From Paenibacillus taichungensis (GTDB lineage Bacteria; Bacillota; Bacilli; Paenibacillales; Paenibacillaceae), in contig NZ_QEVW01000011.1 in the NCBI RefSeq assembly GCF_003287275.1, positions 1 to 64,000 on the forward strand: DNA of 64,000 nucleotides, in the 5' to 3' direction. A program made the translations under genes and the position numbers. Shown here piece by piece: positions 49,483 to 57,577 of the stretch. Positions within the stretch are counted from its first letter, which is position 1. Each line of letters begins with the position of its first letter. The notes beneath the pieces were generated by a model. The model saw only the letters and a list, made by a program, of their open reading frames with translations. It made no database searches and was not told the DNA's origin.

Positions 49483-52260
49483 ATGATAACAGAACAACAA
49501 TTGCTCGACTTCATGCGGGAAACCGCTTATAAACCGATGACTTATCAGGAACTGGAACAGCACTTCGAGATTGAAGATGCGGCTGATTTCAAAGCCTTTT
49601 TAATTATGCTTAATACGCTGGAGGAATCCGGCAAAGTCTTGCTGACCCGCAATAACCGCTACGGTATGCCAGAACGTATGGATTTGGTGCGCGGACGTTT
49701 GCAGGCTCATGCGAAGGGGTTTGCTTTCCTCATCCCTGAGGATCGGGAGCACCCGGATGTGTACATCCACGCTAATGACATGAAAAGCGCGATGAATGGC
49801 GATACAGTATTTGTTAAAGTGACCTCTCAAGGTCCTTCCGGTGGGCGTTTGGAGGGTGAGATTGTCCGTATTGTTACCCGTGCTGTGACACAAGTTGTAG
49901 GTGTGTTCCAAAGCCATGAGGTGTACGGCTTCGTTATTCCGGACGACAAGCGGATTAACCGGGATATCTTCATCCCACGTACGAACTTTAATGGAGCTGT
50001 TGACGGGCAAAAAGTTGTTGCAAAAATCGTCAGCTATCCAGAGGGCCGGGCAGCAGCAGAAGGTGAAGTGATCGAGATTCTTGGTCATAAGGATGAACCG
50101 GGTATCGATATCCTGTCTGTAATCCGTAAACATCAGCTGCCTGAAGCCTTCCCGGATGAAGTGGTGGAAGAATCCGAAAAAGCACCCGATGCCATTACGG
50201 AAGAAGAAATTATCCAGCAAGGCCGCCGCGATCTGCGTGGACTGAATATCGTTACGATTGATGGTGAAGACGCGAAGGATCTCGATGACGCTGTTAACGT
50301 GGAGAAACTGCCTAACGGTAACTATCGTCTGGGCGTTCATATCGCCGATGTAGGCTATTATGTGCGGGAAAACTCCAAGCTGGACCAGGAGGCCTACAAT
50401 CGCGGATGCAGCGTGTATCTGGTAGACCGTGTTATTCCGATGCTTCCGCAACGTTTGTCCAACGGGATCTGTAGTTTGAACCCACAGGTAGATCGCTTGA
50501 CGTTATCTTGTGAGATGGAGTTCAACGACCAGATGAAGGTTGTGAAACACGACATTTTCACAAGTGTGATTAAGACCAAAGAGCGGATGACGTATTCCAA
50601 CGTTCGTAAAATTCTTGAAGGTGAAGAGCCTGAATTGTTGGAGCGTTACAAGGATCTGGTGGACGATTTCCATCTGATGAAAGAGATTGCCTTGAAGCTT
50701 CGTGCGATGCGTATGCGCCGCGGTGCGGTTGACTTTGATTTTGAAGAATCCAAAATCATCGTGGATGCAGAATGCAAACCAGTGGATATCGTGAAACGGG
50801 AGCGTTCCATTGCAGAGCAAATCATTGAGGAATTCATGCTGGCAGCCAATGAAACGGTAGCAGAGCATTTCCACTGGTTGAAGGTTCCGTTCATCTATCG
50901 TGTGCATGAAGATCCAGATCAGGAAAAACTGCAAAATTTTCTCGCCTTTGCGGCGAATTTCGGACACCATGTCAAAGGACGTGGCAACGCGGTTCATCCA
51001 CGGGCGCTTCAATCCCTGCTTGAGGATATAAACGGAACGAAGGAACAGACGGTTATCAGTACAATGATGCTGCGTTCCATGAAACAGGCGAAGTATGATT
51101 CCGAGATGTCCGGTCACTTTGGTCTGGCGGCAGAGTTCTACAGTCACTTTACATCACCGATCCGTCGTTATCCCGACCTCGTCATTCACCGTGTCATTCG
51201 GGAAGTGATTGAGAACAATGGGGCTTTGCCTGAGAACCGTCAGGAGTATTTGGCTGGTCGTATGGCCGATATTGCGCAGCAGTCTTCGGAGCGCGAGCGT
51301 GTGGCGGTTGAAGCTGAGCGGGATACAGAGAAAATGAAGAAAGCTGAGTACATGCTTGATAAGGTCGGGGAAGAGTTCGAAGGCATGATCAGCAGTGTAA
51401 CCAGCTTCGGTATGTTCATTGAACTGGAGAATACGGTAGAAGGTTTGATTCGCCTGAGTGCGCTCACGGACGACTATTACCATTTTGACGATCAACATAT
51501 GGCTCTGATTGGCGAACGTACCTCCAAAGTCTTCCGCATCGGTGATGAAGTGAAGATTCGCGTGGCGCGTGTAAGCATGGAAGAGTACACCATTGACTTT
51601 GAAATGGTCGACATGAAACCTCGCGGCGAACGTCCAGGTGGCTTCAGTGGCGGACGTGGCGGTAAAGGTGGCCGTCCTGCTGGTGGCGGCGGACGCGGCG
51701 GCGCGAAGAGTGGTTCTGGTGGATTCAGTGGCTCGCGTGGTGGTAAAGGTGCCCCTACTGGTGCTGGAGGCAGCCGTGGTGGCAGATCTGCAGATGAGAG
51801 CAGCAAAGGCGGACGTGGCGGTCGTAGCGGAGCTTCGAACACTGCGGGAAGCGCGGGTGGTAAAGGTGGCGGCAAACCGAGAGGTGAGCGTCGTGCTGGA
51901 GATGCCAGCGGAGCAACTGGCCGTAGCAAGGGAGCGGTAAGCTTTGGTTTCGGCTCGGGCAAAGGTGGTTATAGCTCTACAGCGGGTGGCCAGGAAGGCA
52001 CTTCAACTGGTGGACAAGGGAATGTTCTGAACAGTGGCAGCAGTCGCGGTGAAGGTAGCTTCAAATCCGGTAAAGGCGGAGGTAAAGGTGGCAAAGGCGG
52101 TAGTGGACGCAAAAACACCTCACCTAGCGGTGTGTTTATCGGAGAAGGAGCTACACCGGGCGGTGTTCAGGAAGGCGGAGCACCACGCCGTAAGCGCAAA
52201 AAGAATAAAGGTGCATCTGCCAACGGAACGGCGGCTTTTGTACGGAAGAAGAAAAAGTAA
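49483..52260 (+). CDS. rnr: Ribonuclease R with long Gly/Arg/Lys-rich tail
   Basis: A 925-residue 3'-5' exoribonuclease that degrades structured RNA and non-stop mRNA in trans-translation. Domains in order: winged helix (1-65), two cold-shock domains (about 70-215), RNB catalytic domain with [11 protein letters not shown] at 260-270 (Asp260, 266, 268, 269), and S1 domain (about 623-708). From about 712 to 925 there is a low-complexity tail rich in GGRGG, GGKGG and SGG, ending RRKRKK and RKKKK. B. subtilis RNase R is near 780 residues, so the tail is unusually long. GAGGTG precedes ATG. Confidence 0.97.
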   Translation: MITEQQLLDFMRETAYKPMTYQELEQHFEIEDAADFKAFLIMLNTLEESGKVLLTRNNRYGMPERMDLVRGRLQAHAKGFAFLIPEDREHPDVYIHANDMKSAMNGDTVFVKVTSQGPSGGRLEGEIVRIVTRAVTQVVGVFQSHEVYGFVIPDDKRINRDIFIPRTNFNGAVDGQKVVAKIVSYPEGRAAAEGEVIEILGHKDEPGIDILSVIRKHQLPEAFPDEVVEESEKAPDAITEEEIIQQGRRDLRGLNIVTIDGEDAKDLDDAVNVEKLPNGNYRLGVHIADVGYYVRENSKLDQEAYNRGCSVYLVDRVIPMLPQRLSNGICSLNPQVDRLTLSCEMEFNDQMKVVKHDIFTSVIKTKERMTYSNVRKILEGEEPELLERYKDLVDDFHLMKEIALKLRAMRMRRGAVDFDFEESKIIVDAECKPVDIVKRERSIAEQIIEEFMLAANETVAEHFHWLKVPFIYRVHEDPDQEKLQNFLAFAANFGHHVKGRGNAVHPRALQSLLEDINGTKEQTVISTMMLRSMKQAKYDSEMSGHFGLAAEFYSHFTSPIRRYPDLVIHRVIREVIENNGALPENRQEYLAGRMADIAQQSSERERVAVEAERDTEKMKKAEYMLDKVGEEFEGMISSVTSFGMFIELENTVEGLIRLSALTDDYYHFDDQHMALIGERTSKVFRIGDEVKIRVARVSMEEYTIDFEMVDMKPRGERPGGFSGGRGGKGGRPAGGGGRGGAKSGSGGFSGSRGGKGAPTGAGGSRGGRSADESSKGGRGGRSGASNTAGSAGGKGGGKPRGERRAGDASGATGRSKGAVSFGFGSGKGGYSSTAGGQEGTSTGGQGNVLNSGSSRGEGSFKSGKGGGKGGKGGSGRKNTSPSGVFIGEGATPGGVQEGGAPRRKRKKNKGASANGTAAFVRKKKK

Positions 52261-52295
52261 TCGCGTTTCGCTGAGCATGAAATGAGTGTAATGAG

Positions 52296-52330
52296 AAGAG
52301 GCGGCGCAGACCGCCTCTTTCTTGATTTTA
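52296..52330 (+). terminator. Intrinsic terminator after rnr
   Basis: AAGAGGCGG/CCGCCTCTT with a 6-base loop; the T tail (TCTTGATTTT) is interrupted, so termination may be partial. Confidence 0.75.
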
Positions 52331-52440
52331 ACAGCGGTCCTTGCTACAATTAAGGTCTGGCATGTGGTACCTGAGGAAATGTGTGGTGCGCTGCTGTAGA
52401 GCATAGGTACCGGCTTATTTTACGGAGAAGGAGTGAGGAC

Positions 52441-52923
52441 ATGGGCAAGAATGATGGACAGAGTAAAGTGCTTGCACAGAATAAAAAGGCTTCCCATGAC
52501 TACTTCATTGAAGATACGTATGAAGCGGGCATGGTGCTTACCGGAACGGAGATTAAATCTCTTCGTAACGGCCGTGCGAATATTGGTGATGCATTTGCCA
52601 CGATTCGAAACGGTGAGATTCATATTCACAATATGCATATTAGTCCTTTTGAACAAGGGAACCGTCATAATCCAATTGATCCAACACGTACACGCAAACT
52701 GCTGATGCATAAAGTGCAGATTCACAAGTTGCTAGGGTTGTCGAAGCAGGACGGATACAGTATTGTACCGCTGAAGATCTATATTCGTAACGGGTATGCC
52801 AAGCTATTGCTCGGTCTGGGTAAAGGTAAGAAGCAGTACGATAAACGGGAGTCTGCAGCCAAACGCGACGCACAACGCGATATTCAACGGGTACTGCGCG
52901 AGAAGCAGAAGGTGGCTCGTTGA
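52441..52923 (+). CDS. smpB: SsrA-binding protein SmpB
   Basis: A 160-residue tmRNA-binding protein required for trans-translation. It shows the OB-fold core with [22 protein letters not shown] and the basic C-terminal tail ([17 protein letters not shown]). ATG 52441 follows GGAGTGAGG; an ATG at 52381 upstream would add unrelated residues. Confidence 0.97.
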   Translation: MGKNDGQSKVLAQNKKASHDYFIEDTYEAGMVLTGTEIKSLRNGRANIGDAFATIRNGEIHIHNMHISPFEQGNRHNPIDPTRTRKLLMHKVQIHKLLGLSKQDGYSIVPLKIYIRNGYAKLLLGLGKGKKQYDKRESAAKRDAQRDIQRVLREKQKVAR

Positions 52924-52994
52924 TTGGGTTGCTGTGTGTTGAATTGCACGGGGTAGTTAGTTAGTGTGAGGCGCGAGTTATGTTAGAAATTTGG

Positions 52995-53039
52995 ATCTCA
53001 AGTTTTGCCCGTAATGGGGTGGAGCTTGGGATTTTTTTG
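52995..53039 (+). terminator. Intrinsic terminator after smpB
   Basis: ATCTCAAG (52995-53002) pairs with CTTGGGAT (53025-53032, one G-T pair), inner GCCC/GGGG, then TTTTTTT. Confidence 0.8.
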
Positions 53040-53075
53040 TATATTAGAGGTTCCTTGTTAAGGGGAAGCGGTGTA

Positions 53076-53189
53076 ATGAGTTTGGCGCAACACGCTGATC
53101 TGCCGTGCGGGTATCTTTCAGATTATTGTTCCAGTTATGGTGGGAGATACACCCGTTGTTGCCGGGTACCATGTGAAAATTGCTTGTGA
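53076..53189 (+). CDS. Possible small cysteine-rich peptide
   Basis: A 37-codon frame with AAGGGG 10 bases before ATG. The product has six Cys residues, four of them in RCCRVPCENC. It lies in the otherwise gene-free stretch between smpB and ssrA. There is no signal peptide and no recognised family; it may be a chance frame. Confidence 0.2.
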   Translation: MSLAQHADLPCGYLSDYCSSYGGRYTRCCRVPCENCL

Positions 53190-53358
53190 GTAGTATCGGT
53201 AAACTTTTTTTGATGATTGCTGGAAAGAATCGTTGCAGTATGTTTGCTTATGCTGCGTAGTTTGTTCGGATCGTGGGTAAGATAGTTAAGAAAAGTTGTT
53301 CATGCTCATGAATTGTCTGCACCTCGGTACTCAACTTTACTTCCCTTGAGGGACGCGG

Positions 53359-53364
53359 TATAAT
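53359..53364 (+). promoter_or_regulatory. Probable -10 of the ssrA promoter
   Basis: TATAAT at 53359-53364 with TTACTT 16 bases upstream. It would give a precursor leader of about 227 bases before mature tmRNA. The stretch 53190-53358 holds nothing else recognised. Confidence 0.45.
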
Positions 53365-53514
53365 ATGTAGACGCTTGAGCATCATATGTGTGTTGGTTAA
53401 ACTTGCACAGTTGCTCAGCATGTTGGATCGTCTTCCAGCAATCTATACTATATCGGTGATTGGTCCTGTGTTATGATGTTCTTGTAGCAGACAGGAATGC
53501 CGAGTTTGAAAGAA

Positions 53515-53544
53515 ACATCTTTTTACCTTGGAGGAAAAAGATGT
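53515..53544 (+). other. Hairpin enclosing a ribosome binding site in the pre-tmRNA leader
   Basis: Perfect 10-bp stem ACATCTTTTT/AAAAAGATGT. GGAGG lies in its loop and the ATG at 53541 in its 3' arm. Confidence 0.7.
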
Positions 53545-53597
53545 GCAGCACCTTTGCTCCGTATTCACGGATTAATCCTGGAGCCCTTCTTATATGA
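53541..53597 (+). CDS. Possible 18-codon leader ORF ending at the tmRNA 5' end
   Basis: ATG 53541 is 6 bases after GGAGG; 18 codons encode MCSTFAPYSRINPGALLI. The TGA stop (53595-53597) abuts the first base of mature tmRNA (53598). Translation would put a terminating ribosome at the RNase P cleavage point. It may be coincidental. Confidence 0.3.
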   Translation: MCSTFAPYSRINPGALLI

Positions 53598-53959
53598 GGG
53601 GGCGTTTATGGATTCGACGGGGATAGTTCGAGCATGGGTAGCGGGTAGTGGGGACGCGTCCACTTCATCAACGCTAAAGCCTATTAAACGGCAAACAACA
53701 AACAAACTACGCTTTCGCAGCCTAAGAAACTGTGTGCGTGCTTCTAACCTGCATCGCCCATGTGACAGGATTAGGGGCTAACAAGTAGTGGGATACGCTG
53801 TCACATCTCCGCCTGGGGTGTGCTGAAGAAGACAATCAGGCTGACCCAACGTATAGCCGGTTACGGGGCGATACTCGGGTGACATCAAAACTGTGACTAC
53901 ACCCGTAGAAGCTTATGTGTCGTTATCTTCGGACAGGGGTTCGACTCCCCTCGCCTCCA
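53598..53959 (+). ncRNA. ssrA: tmRNA (transfer-messenger RNA)
   Basis: 5' GGGGGCG pairs with 3' CGCCTCC (53952-53958); TTTATGGATTCGACGGGG at the start and AGGGGTTCGACTCCCCT (T arm) at the end are typical. The tag frame starts at GGC 53690 and stops at TAA 53723-53725, giving a tag (A)GKQQTNYAFAA. CCA is not encoded: AGA follows A59. It works with SmpB, RNase R and ClpP, all in this window. A prophage abuts its 3' end. Confidence 0.96.
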
Positions 53960-54016
53960 AGATGGTACTTAACGACTAAGTACTATGTTGAAGGCGTTTA
54001 GAGAAAATCTCCAAGA
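53955..54016. repeat. 8-bp direct repeats at the ssrA/prophage junction
   Basis: CTCCAAGA occurs at 53955-53962 (containing the last five bases of tmRNA) and again at 54009-54016. They may mark a past or present recombination crossover, or be chance. Confidence 0.35.
53965..53983. other. Inverted repeat, candidate attL core of prophage
   Basis: GTACTTA-ACGAC-TAAGTAC is a perfect 7-bp inverted repeat around 5 bases, 5 bases after tmRNA and next to the serine recombinase gene. Serine-integrase att sites are short imperfect inverted repeats, which fits; no T tract is present. Confidence 0.4.
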
Positions 54017-54075
54017 AAAAAAAGAATCAGACGGTGAGCATTTGAAGGATGCCCCACTTGTCTGATTCTTTTTTT
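54017..54075. terminator. Bidirectional terminator overlapping the recombinase 3' end
   Basis: A 16-bp stem AAAAAAAGAATCAGAC / GTCTGATTCTTTTTTT. The last codons and the stop of the recombinase gene are within the stem. It also ends ssrA transcription. Confidence 0.85.
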
Positions 54076-55472
54076 ATTACAATCTGACGGAACATAGACT
54101 GAACCAGTAGCTTTTGCGTCTCGGGTTCGATAAGGACCCAGTTATCTTTTAGGTTGGCCATCATGTCTTTAATCTCTTCGGTAGACAACTCGTTGATGTA
54201 ATAATCCTCTTTCTCTTCGTATTGAGCAGTGATTGCCTTCATTCTTGCTTCTTCGTCGTCAATTAAGTTGGCATAATCATCAGGAGATAGTTTTCCATCA
54301 CCGAGGGCAAGCATCCAGTTCTTCCGACGTCGATTGGAAACCTCAATTTCTTTCTGCAGCATTCGTTGATCACTCTTAGCCTGAGCGCTCGTTTTTTTGT
54401 CCTGAAGTTTTTTATTGGTGATCTGCAGTCGCTCGAAGACGAGCTGCTGAAGGTGATGTTCTGAAATCCCTGGAGCATCACAAGTTTTGTTTGAATACTG
54501 ATTTCGGCAGCGGTAACTCCTATATACTCGTACGGTTCCATCTACGAGTGTCTGTCTTGACGCATTTCCAATGTATGTTGCCCCACATGCCCCGCATTTA
54601 ACAATTCCTCCATACGGATAATCATAACTATGTTTGCTCATATGATTCTCTCCACGCCGCTCCATCATCTTACGTACCTTCAGGAAATCCTCCATAGATA
54701 TAATTGCTTCATGTTCCCCAAGTTTGATGATTCTTTTGGATTCTTCCCACAGTACCGGCTTAAAGTGGTTATGTCCGGTGTACGTATGATTCTGCAGTAC
54801 GATCCTTACGTACTTGCTGTCCCATACTCCACCTTCCTTACCACGGCTATGACCATTCATATGCTTTGCTATGGACACTACCCCTTTGCCAGCAAGGTAC
54901 AGCTGGAATACTTCTTTAATCAGTTCTGCTTCGTATTCATTTACTATCAGCTTACGCTCTCCATCGATCACTTCGATATCGTACCCGAGAGGAGCCTTGG
55001 ACATATGCAGCCCGCCGTTTTCCATCTTCTTGGTGAGACCCTTTAAAGTTTCCTCTCGAAGGTTGTCCGAATAGATTTCAGCGAAAATTCCGTTAAAGTA
55101 AAGGAAAGCTTTTCCCATTGGTGATTGTGTGTCGATTTCCTCGCTACCTAAGGAGGCTACGACGAACCGCTTATTAAGCTTGTTGATCAAGGCGATGAAT
55201 TCGTACAGGTCACCCAGGTTCCGGCTTAAACGATCTAGCTTATGCACCAAGACAGCTTCAAATTTACCAGCTTTCATATCCTCAATCAGTCTTTGAATAC
55301 CTGGCCGCTTTTTAATTGTTCTACCACTGATTCCTGGATCGGAATAGACACGGTATAGCTCCATTCCTTTCTTCTCCAGCAGCTCCATAAGTAAATCATG
55401 CTGTGCTTCCATGGAGAAGCCTTCCTCGTTCTGTCTATCGGTACTGACTCGAATGTATAAGGCTGCCTTCAT
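54027..55472 (-). CDS. int: Large serine recombinase (prophage integrase)
   Basis: A 481-residue site-specific recombinase. The N-terminal resolvase domain has catalytic Ser10 in YIRVSTDRQ and the arginine-rich HKLDRLSRN. The recombinase domain runs from about 165 to 270, a zinc ribbon has CGACG and a later C-x6-C pair, and a coiled coil lies near 340-400. The start is ATG with GAGGAGTGAG upstream. It is transcribed toward ssrA at the left end of the prophage. Integration beside tmRNA is more usual for tyrosine integrases. Confidence 0.94.
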   Translation of the reverse strand: MKAALYIRVSTDRQNEEGFSMEAQHDLLMELLEKKGMELYRVYSDPGISGRTIKKRPGIQRLIEDMKAGKFEAVLVHKLDRLSRNLGDLYEFIALINKLNKRFVVASLGSEEIDTQSPMGKAFLYFNGIFAEIYSDNLREETLKGLTKKMENGGLHMSKAPLGYDIEVIDGERKLIVNEYEAELIKEVFQLYLAGKGVVSIAKHMNGHSRGKEGGVWDSKYVRIVLQNHTYTGHNHFKPVLWEESKRIIKLGEHEAIISMEDFLKVRKMMERRGENHMSKHSYDYPYGGIVKCGACGATYIGNASRQTLVDGTVRVYRSYRCRNQYSNKTCDAPGISEHHLQQLVFERLQITNKKLQDKKTSAQAKSDQRMLQKEIEVSNRRRKNWMLALGDGKLSPDDYANLIDDEEARMKAITAQYEEKEDYYINELSTEEIKDMMANLKDNWVLIEPETQKLLVQSMFRQIVIKKESDKWGILQMLTV

Positions 55473-55511
55473 CTAACTCACTCCTCGTAAGAATGTATGT
55501 TCGGTTTTTGG

Positions 55512-55537
55512 CGTGAAAGAAAAGCCCCGAAGGGCCT
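55512..55537 (-). terminator. Terminator of the prophage lipoprotein gene
   Basis: On the minus strand AGGCCC/GGGGCTT with a short loop, then TTTCTTT. Confidence 0.7.
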
Positions 55538-55553
55538 ATCTGTTGTTAGTTAA

Positions 55554-56273
55554 TTATTGGACTTTTTGAACTGTAGAAACGGCCAACATAATAGCATTCG
55601 TAGTTCCACCACTTATATTGTCAAAAGAATACACTGCTGTAGGAACTCCGCGCATTGTCACGTCATCACCGTCAAGAATGTCTCCTGTTGAATTATTATA
55701 ATAACCGATCAAGGAGTTCCCGGATTCGTCCATGATATGTATAGACGCTACAGTACCGAAATCTGTTTCTTCTTCTTGTACTTGCACAACGGTACCCGTT
55801 ACTTTTACCATCTTATCAAGGTAAGGAGTAATATTTTTAAAGAGGTGCTTCGAAGTGATTTTACTATCTACTTCCTTAGTTGCAGCTTTTTTTGTTTCAG
55901 CAGTTACAGCTGGAAAGAGATCAGCATTCTTTACCAAGTAATCATATGTCTTTTGGTCAACAGCGCCACCCTCTACAAGATTAGGAACAACTAAACTCAT
56001 CATTTCCGCGGTAACAGCACTTTTAGTTTCTGGTTCTTGCGTTTCTTTGCTCACCTCAGTAGCTGCAGTTTCAACTTCGGAAGCTTCTTTTTCAGCTAAC
56101 TCTTTTTTCAAAGCTTCTGCTTCTTCTTTTAGTTTCTGGTTTTCTGCTTCAATTTCTGTTTGTTTGGTATCTGTTTGGCTGGCTTGCGAAGAAGAATTCT
56201 CCTTTGTATCTCCGCATGCTGATAATACTGCTACAAGTGCAAAAACCATAGTAAATAAAGCTACTTTTTTCAT
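55554..56273 (-). CDS. Prophage-encoded lipoprotein with OB-fold-like C-terminus
   Basis: A 239-residue lipoprotein. The signal peptide ends in lipobox LSAC (Cys20). A Glu/Lys-rich coiled coil covers about 35-75. The C-terminal 100 residues (YLDKMVKVTGTVVQVQEEE onward) resemble a tRNA_anti-like OB fold. It lies between integrase and repressor, the place where temperate phages often keep lysogenic-conversion genes such as superinfection-exclusion lipoproteins. Function is unproven. Confidence 0.7.
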   Translation of the reverse strand: MKKVALFTMVFALVAVLSACGDTKENSSSQASQTDTKQTEIEAENQKLKEEAEALKKELAEKEASEVETAATEVSKETQEPETKSAVTAEMMSLVVPNLVEGGAVDQKTYDYLVKNADLFPAVTAETKKAATKEVDSKITSKHLFKNITPYLDKMVKVTGTVVQVQEEETDFGTVASIHIMDESGNSLIGYYNNSTGDILDGDDVTMRGVPTAVYSFDNISGGTTNAIMLAVSTVQKVQ

Positions 56274-56587
56274 CTTTCTATACCTTCTCTTTTCTCTGTC
56301 CCATCGGTTGGGGAATTTGCTCGTACATTAGTGTTGTATATGTAAACATCACTTCGTAAAGACGATATACGAGATGATGGTAAAACTGTTGTTTAAATGC
56401 AGCCGTTCTTCAGATGTAACTCTTTACTCCAGTATGAGCCAATTAATACCGTTCCTGTGCTGATCCACAGATATAATTATCAAGAAATAACTGATGAGGA
56501 TTTACCAATCATAGGAGCACATGTTAGAATAAAATAGGAACAAGTGTTCTATTTTTTTTATCATGAAACAGGAACGGAAGTGGCAGC
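56274..56587. promoter_or_regulatory. Intergenic region with LexA-box promoter
   Basis: No gene before 56588. A rightward promoter TTACCA (56502-56507) - 17 bases - TAGAAT (56525-56530, extended TGn) precedes a LexA-type box at 56538-56549. The box plus following T run could also form a weak hairpin terminator. Confidence 0.45.
56538..56549. promoter_or_regulatory. Candidate LexA (SOS) box
   Basis: GAACAAGTGTTC matches GAAC-N4-GTTC exactly and fits the Bacillus pattern GAACRNRYGTTY. It covers the predicted transcription start of the 36-codon gene. About one such match is expected by chance per window; its placement is what makes it notable. Confidence 0.5.
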
Positions 56588-56698
56588 ATGGACCAAGAGC
56601 AAACAGAAGAATACGAAGTTAAGGACATTTTTGAAGAACTTGGATTTGAACTACCAGGCATTATTCTTGATTTGCTTTGTAACGAGCATAAGAAATAA
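56588..56698 (+). CDS. Small acidic ORF, possibly SOS-induced antirepressor
   Basis: A 36-codon frame; GGAAGTGG lies upstream of ATG. The acidic product begins MDQEQTEEYEVKDIFEELGF and is likely helical; no family is recognised. Its last 38 bases overlap the 3' end of the repressor gene on the other strand. The LexA-type promoter and the lack of a peptidase domain in the repressor suggest a role in prophage induction; this is inference. Confidence 0.4.
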   Translation: MDQEQTEEYEVKDIFEELGFELPGIILDLLCNEHKK

Positions 56699-57050
56699 TT
56701 TCTCTTATAGCATCATCTGATAACACATTACCTTCGTGGCGCAACATTCCTTTTAGTTTCAAAATTGCTTCATCGTCAGCTAATTCAATTGCACTAAGGA
56801 ATTCTTTTACTCCTTTTGAAATAACCTTAGATGTACCTTGATTTGTATCACTAGTTCTTCCTAGTAAGTAATCTGTGGTTACCTCAAAACGGTCCGCAAC
56901 ATCATTAATAAATTTAAATGACGGTTCCCGTTCGTCTCTTTCATACATACCAATCGCGCTTTCACTGACCTTGAATATTGTAGCAAGGTCTTTTTGCGTT
57001 AGATTGTTTCCCGTGCGGATTGCACGTAACTTTTGCCCAAAAGTGGCCAT
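56661..57050 (-). CDS. CI-like prophage repressor, XRE family
   Basis: A 129-residue repressor with an N-terminal helix-turn-helix (LTQKDLATIFKVSESAIGMY, about 17-36) and a short C-terminal helical part. It has no S24 LexA-type peptidase domain, so RecA-driven autocleavage is not expected. It faces the Cro-like gene across an operator region with four AACAC-N5-GTGTT sites. Confidence 0.88.
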   Translation of the reverse strand: MATFGQKLRAIRTGNNLTQKDLATIFKVSESAIGMYERDEREPSFKFINDVADRFEVTTDYLLGRTSDTNQGTSKVISKGVKEFLSAIELADDEAILKLKGMLRHEGNVLSDDAIREIISYARYKANQE

Positions 57051-57074
57051 TAATTATCACCCATTCATAATATT

Positions 57075-57169
57075 AACACAATACGTGTTAAAAAATATCA
57101 AGAGACACGAAACGTGTTGACACCACATAATGTGTTCTATATAATAAGATCAACAACACGAAATGTGTT
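57075..57169. promoter_or_regulatory. Prophage switch: four operators and rightward promoter
   Basis: Four 15-bp palindromes with consensus AACAC-N5-GTGTT lie at 57075-57089, 57104-57118, 57122-57136 and 57155-57169. The rightward promoter TTGACA (57117-57122) - 17 bases - TATAAT (57140-57145) has its -35 and spacer covered by sites two and three. A fifth similar site lies at 57393-57407 near the end of the Cro-like gene. Confidence 0.85.
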
Positions 57170-57193
57170 TTTTGAAAGGTGGGGCAAACAACT

Positions 57194-57430
57194 ATGAAAC
57201 AATTGATAGCTAAGCGACTCATAGAGCTTCGAGGGGATACCAGCAGAGAAGAAACATCACATGCTATAGGAATCAGCGTTAGTGCGTTGCAAATGTATGA
57301 AAATGCCCAGCGGATTCCGAAAGACGAAATTAAAATACGAATTGCCAATTACTATAAGAAAACAGTACAGGAGATTTTTTTTGACTCTGAACCGCACGAA
57401 ACGTGTTCTTTTCAGAAAGGAGCGAGCTAA
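57194..57430 (+). CDS. Cro-like XRE regulator
   Basis: A 78-residue helix-turn-helix protein (SREETSHAIGISVSALQMYE). It is the first gene of the rightward early operon and probably competes with the repressor for the shared operators. ATG 57194 follows AAAGGTGGGG. The stop overlaps the next start (TAATG). Confidence 0.85.
   Translation: MKQLIAKRLIELRGDTSREETSHAIGISVSALQMYENAQRIPKDEIKIRIANYYKKTVQEIFFDSEPHETCSFQKGAS
57393..57407. promoter_or_regulatory. Fifth operator-like site inside the Cro-like gene
   Basis: CGCACGAAACGTGTT matches the switch operators closely. It sits about 200 bases into the gene and may allow DNA looping or a roadblock. Confidence 0.5.
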
Positions 57431-57567
57431 TGAACAAACCTAAACAGCCGGATACGACCAAGATCATTATTGATACAGGCGTGTTTGACCGCGAATTAGT
57501 CGAAAGAGCGTGTCGTGAAATCAAGGCTAATAAAGAAAAGCTCGGCTCCAAGAAATCAGTCAAGTGA
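57430..57567 (+). CDS. Small prophage early protein
   Basis: A 45-residue basic protein (MNKPKQPDTTKIIIDTGVFD start), overlapping the Cro-like stop by one base. AGAAAGGAGCGAG supplies the ribosome binding site. No family is recognised. Confidence 0.6.
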   Translation: MNKPKQPDTTKIIIDTGVFDRELVERACREIKANKEKLGSKKSVK

Positions 57568-57577
57568 GGTGAAGCAA

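Noticed and set aside
51492..51962. 156-codon proline-rich antisense frame in rnr
   Set aside because: It is the complement of the Gly-rich tail (GGN codons read as Pro codons).
53497..53781. 94-codon plus-strand frame across the 5' half of tmRNA
   Set aside because: It overlaps the structured tmRNA and reads the tag region in the wrong frame.
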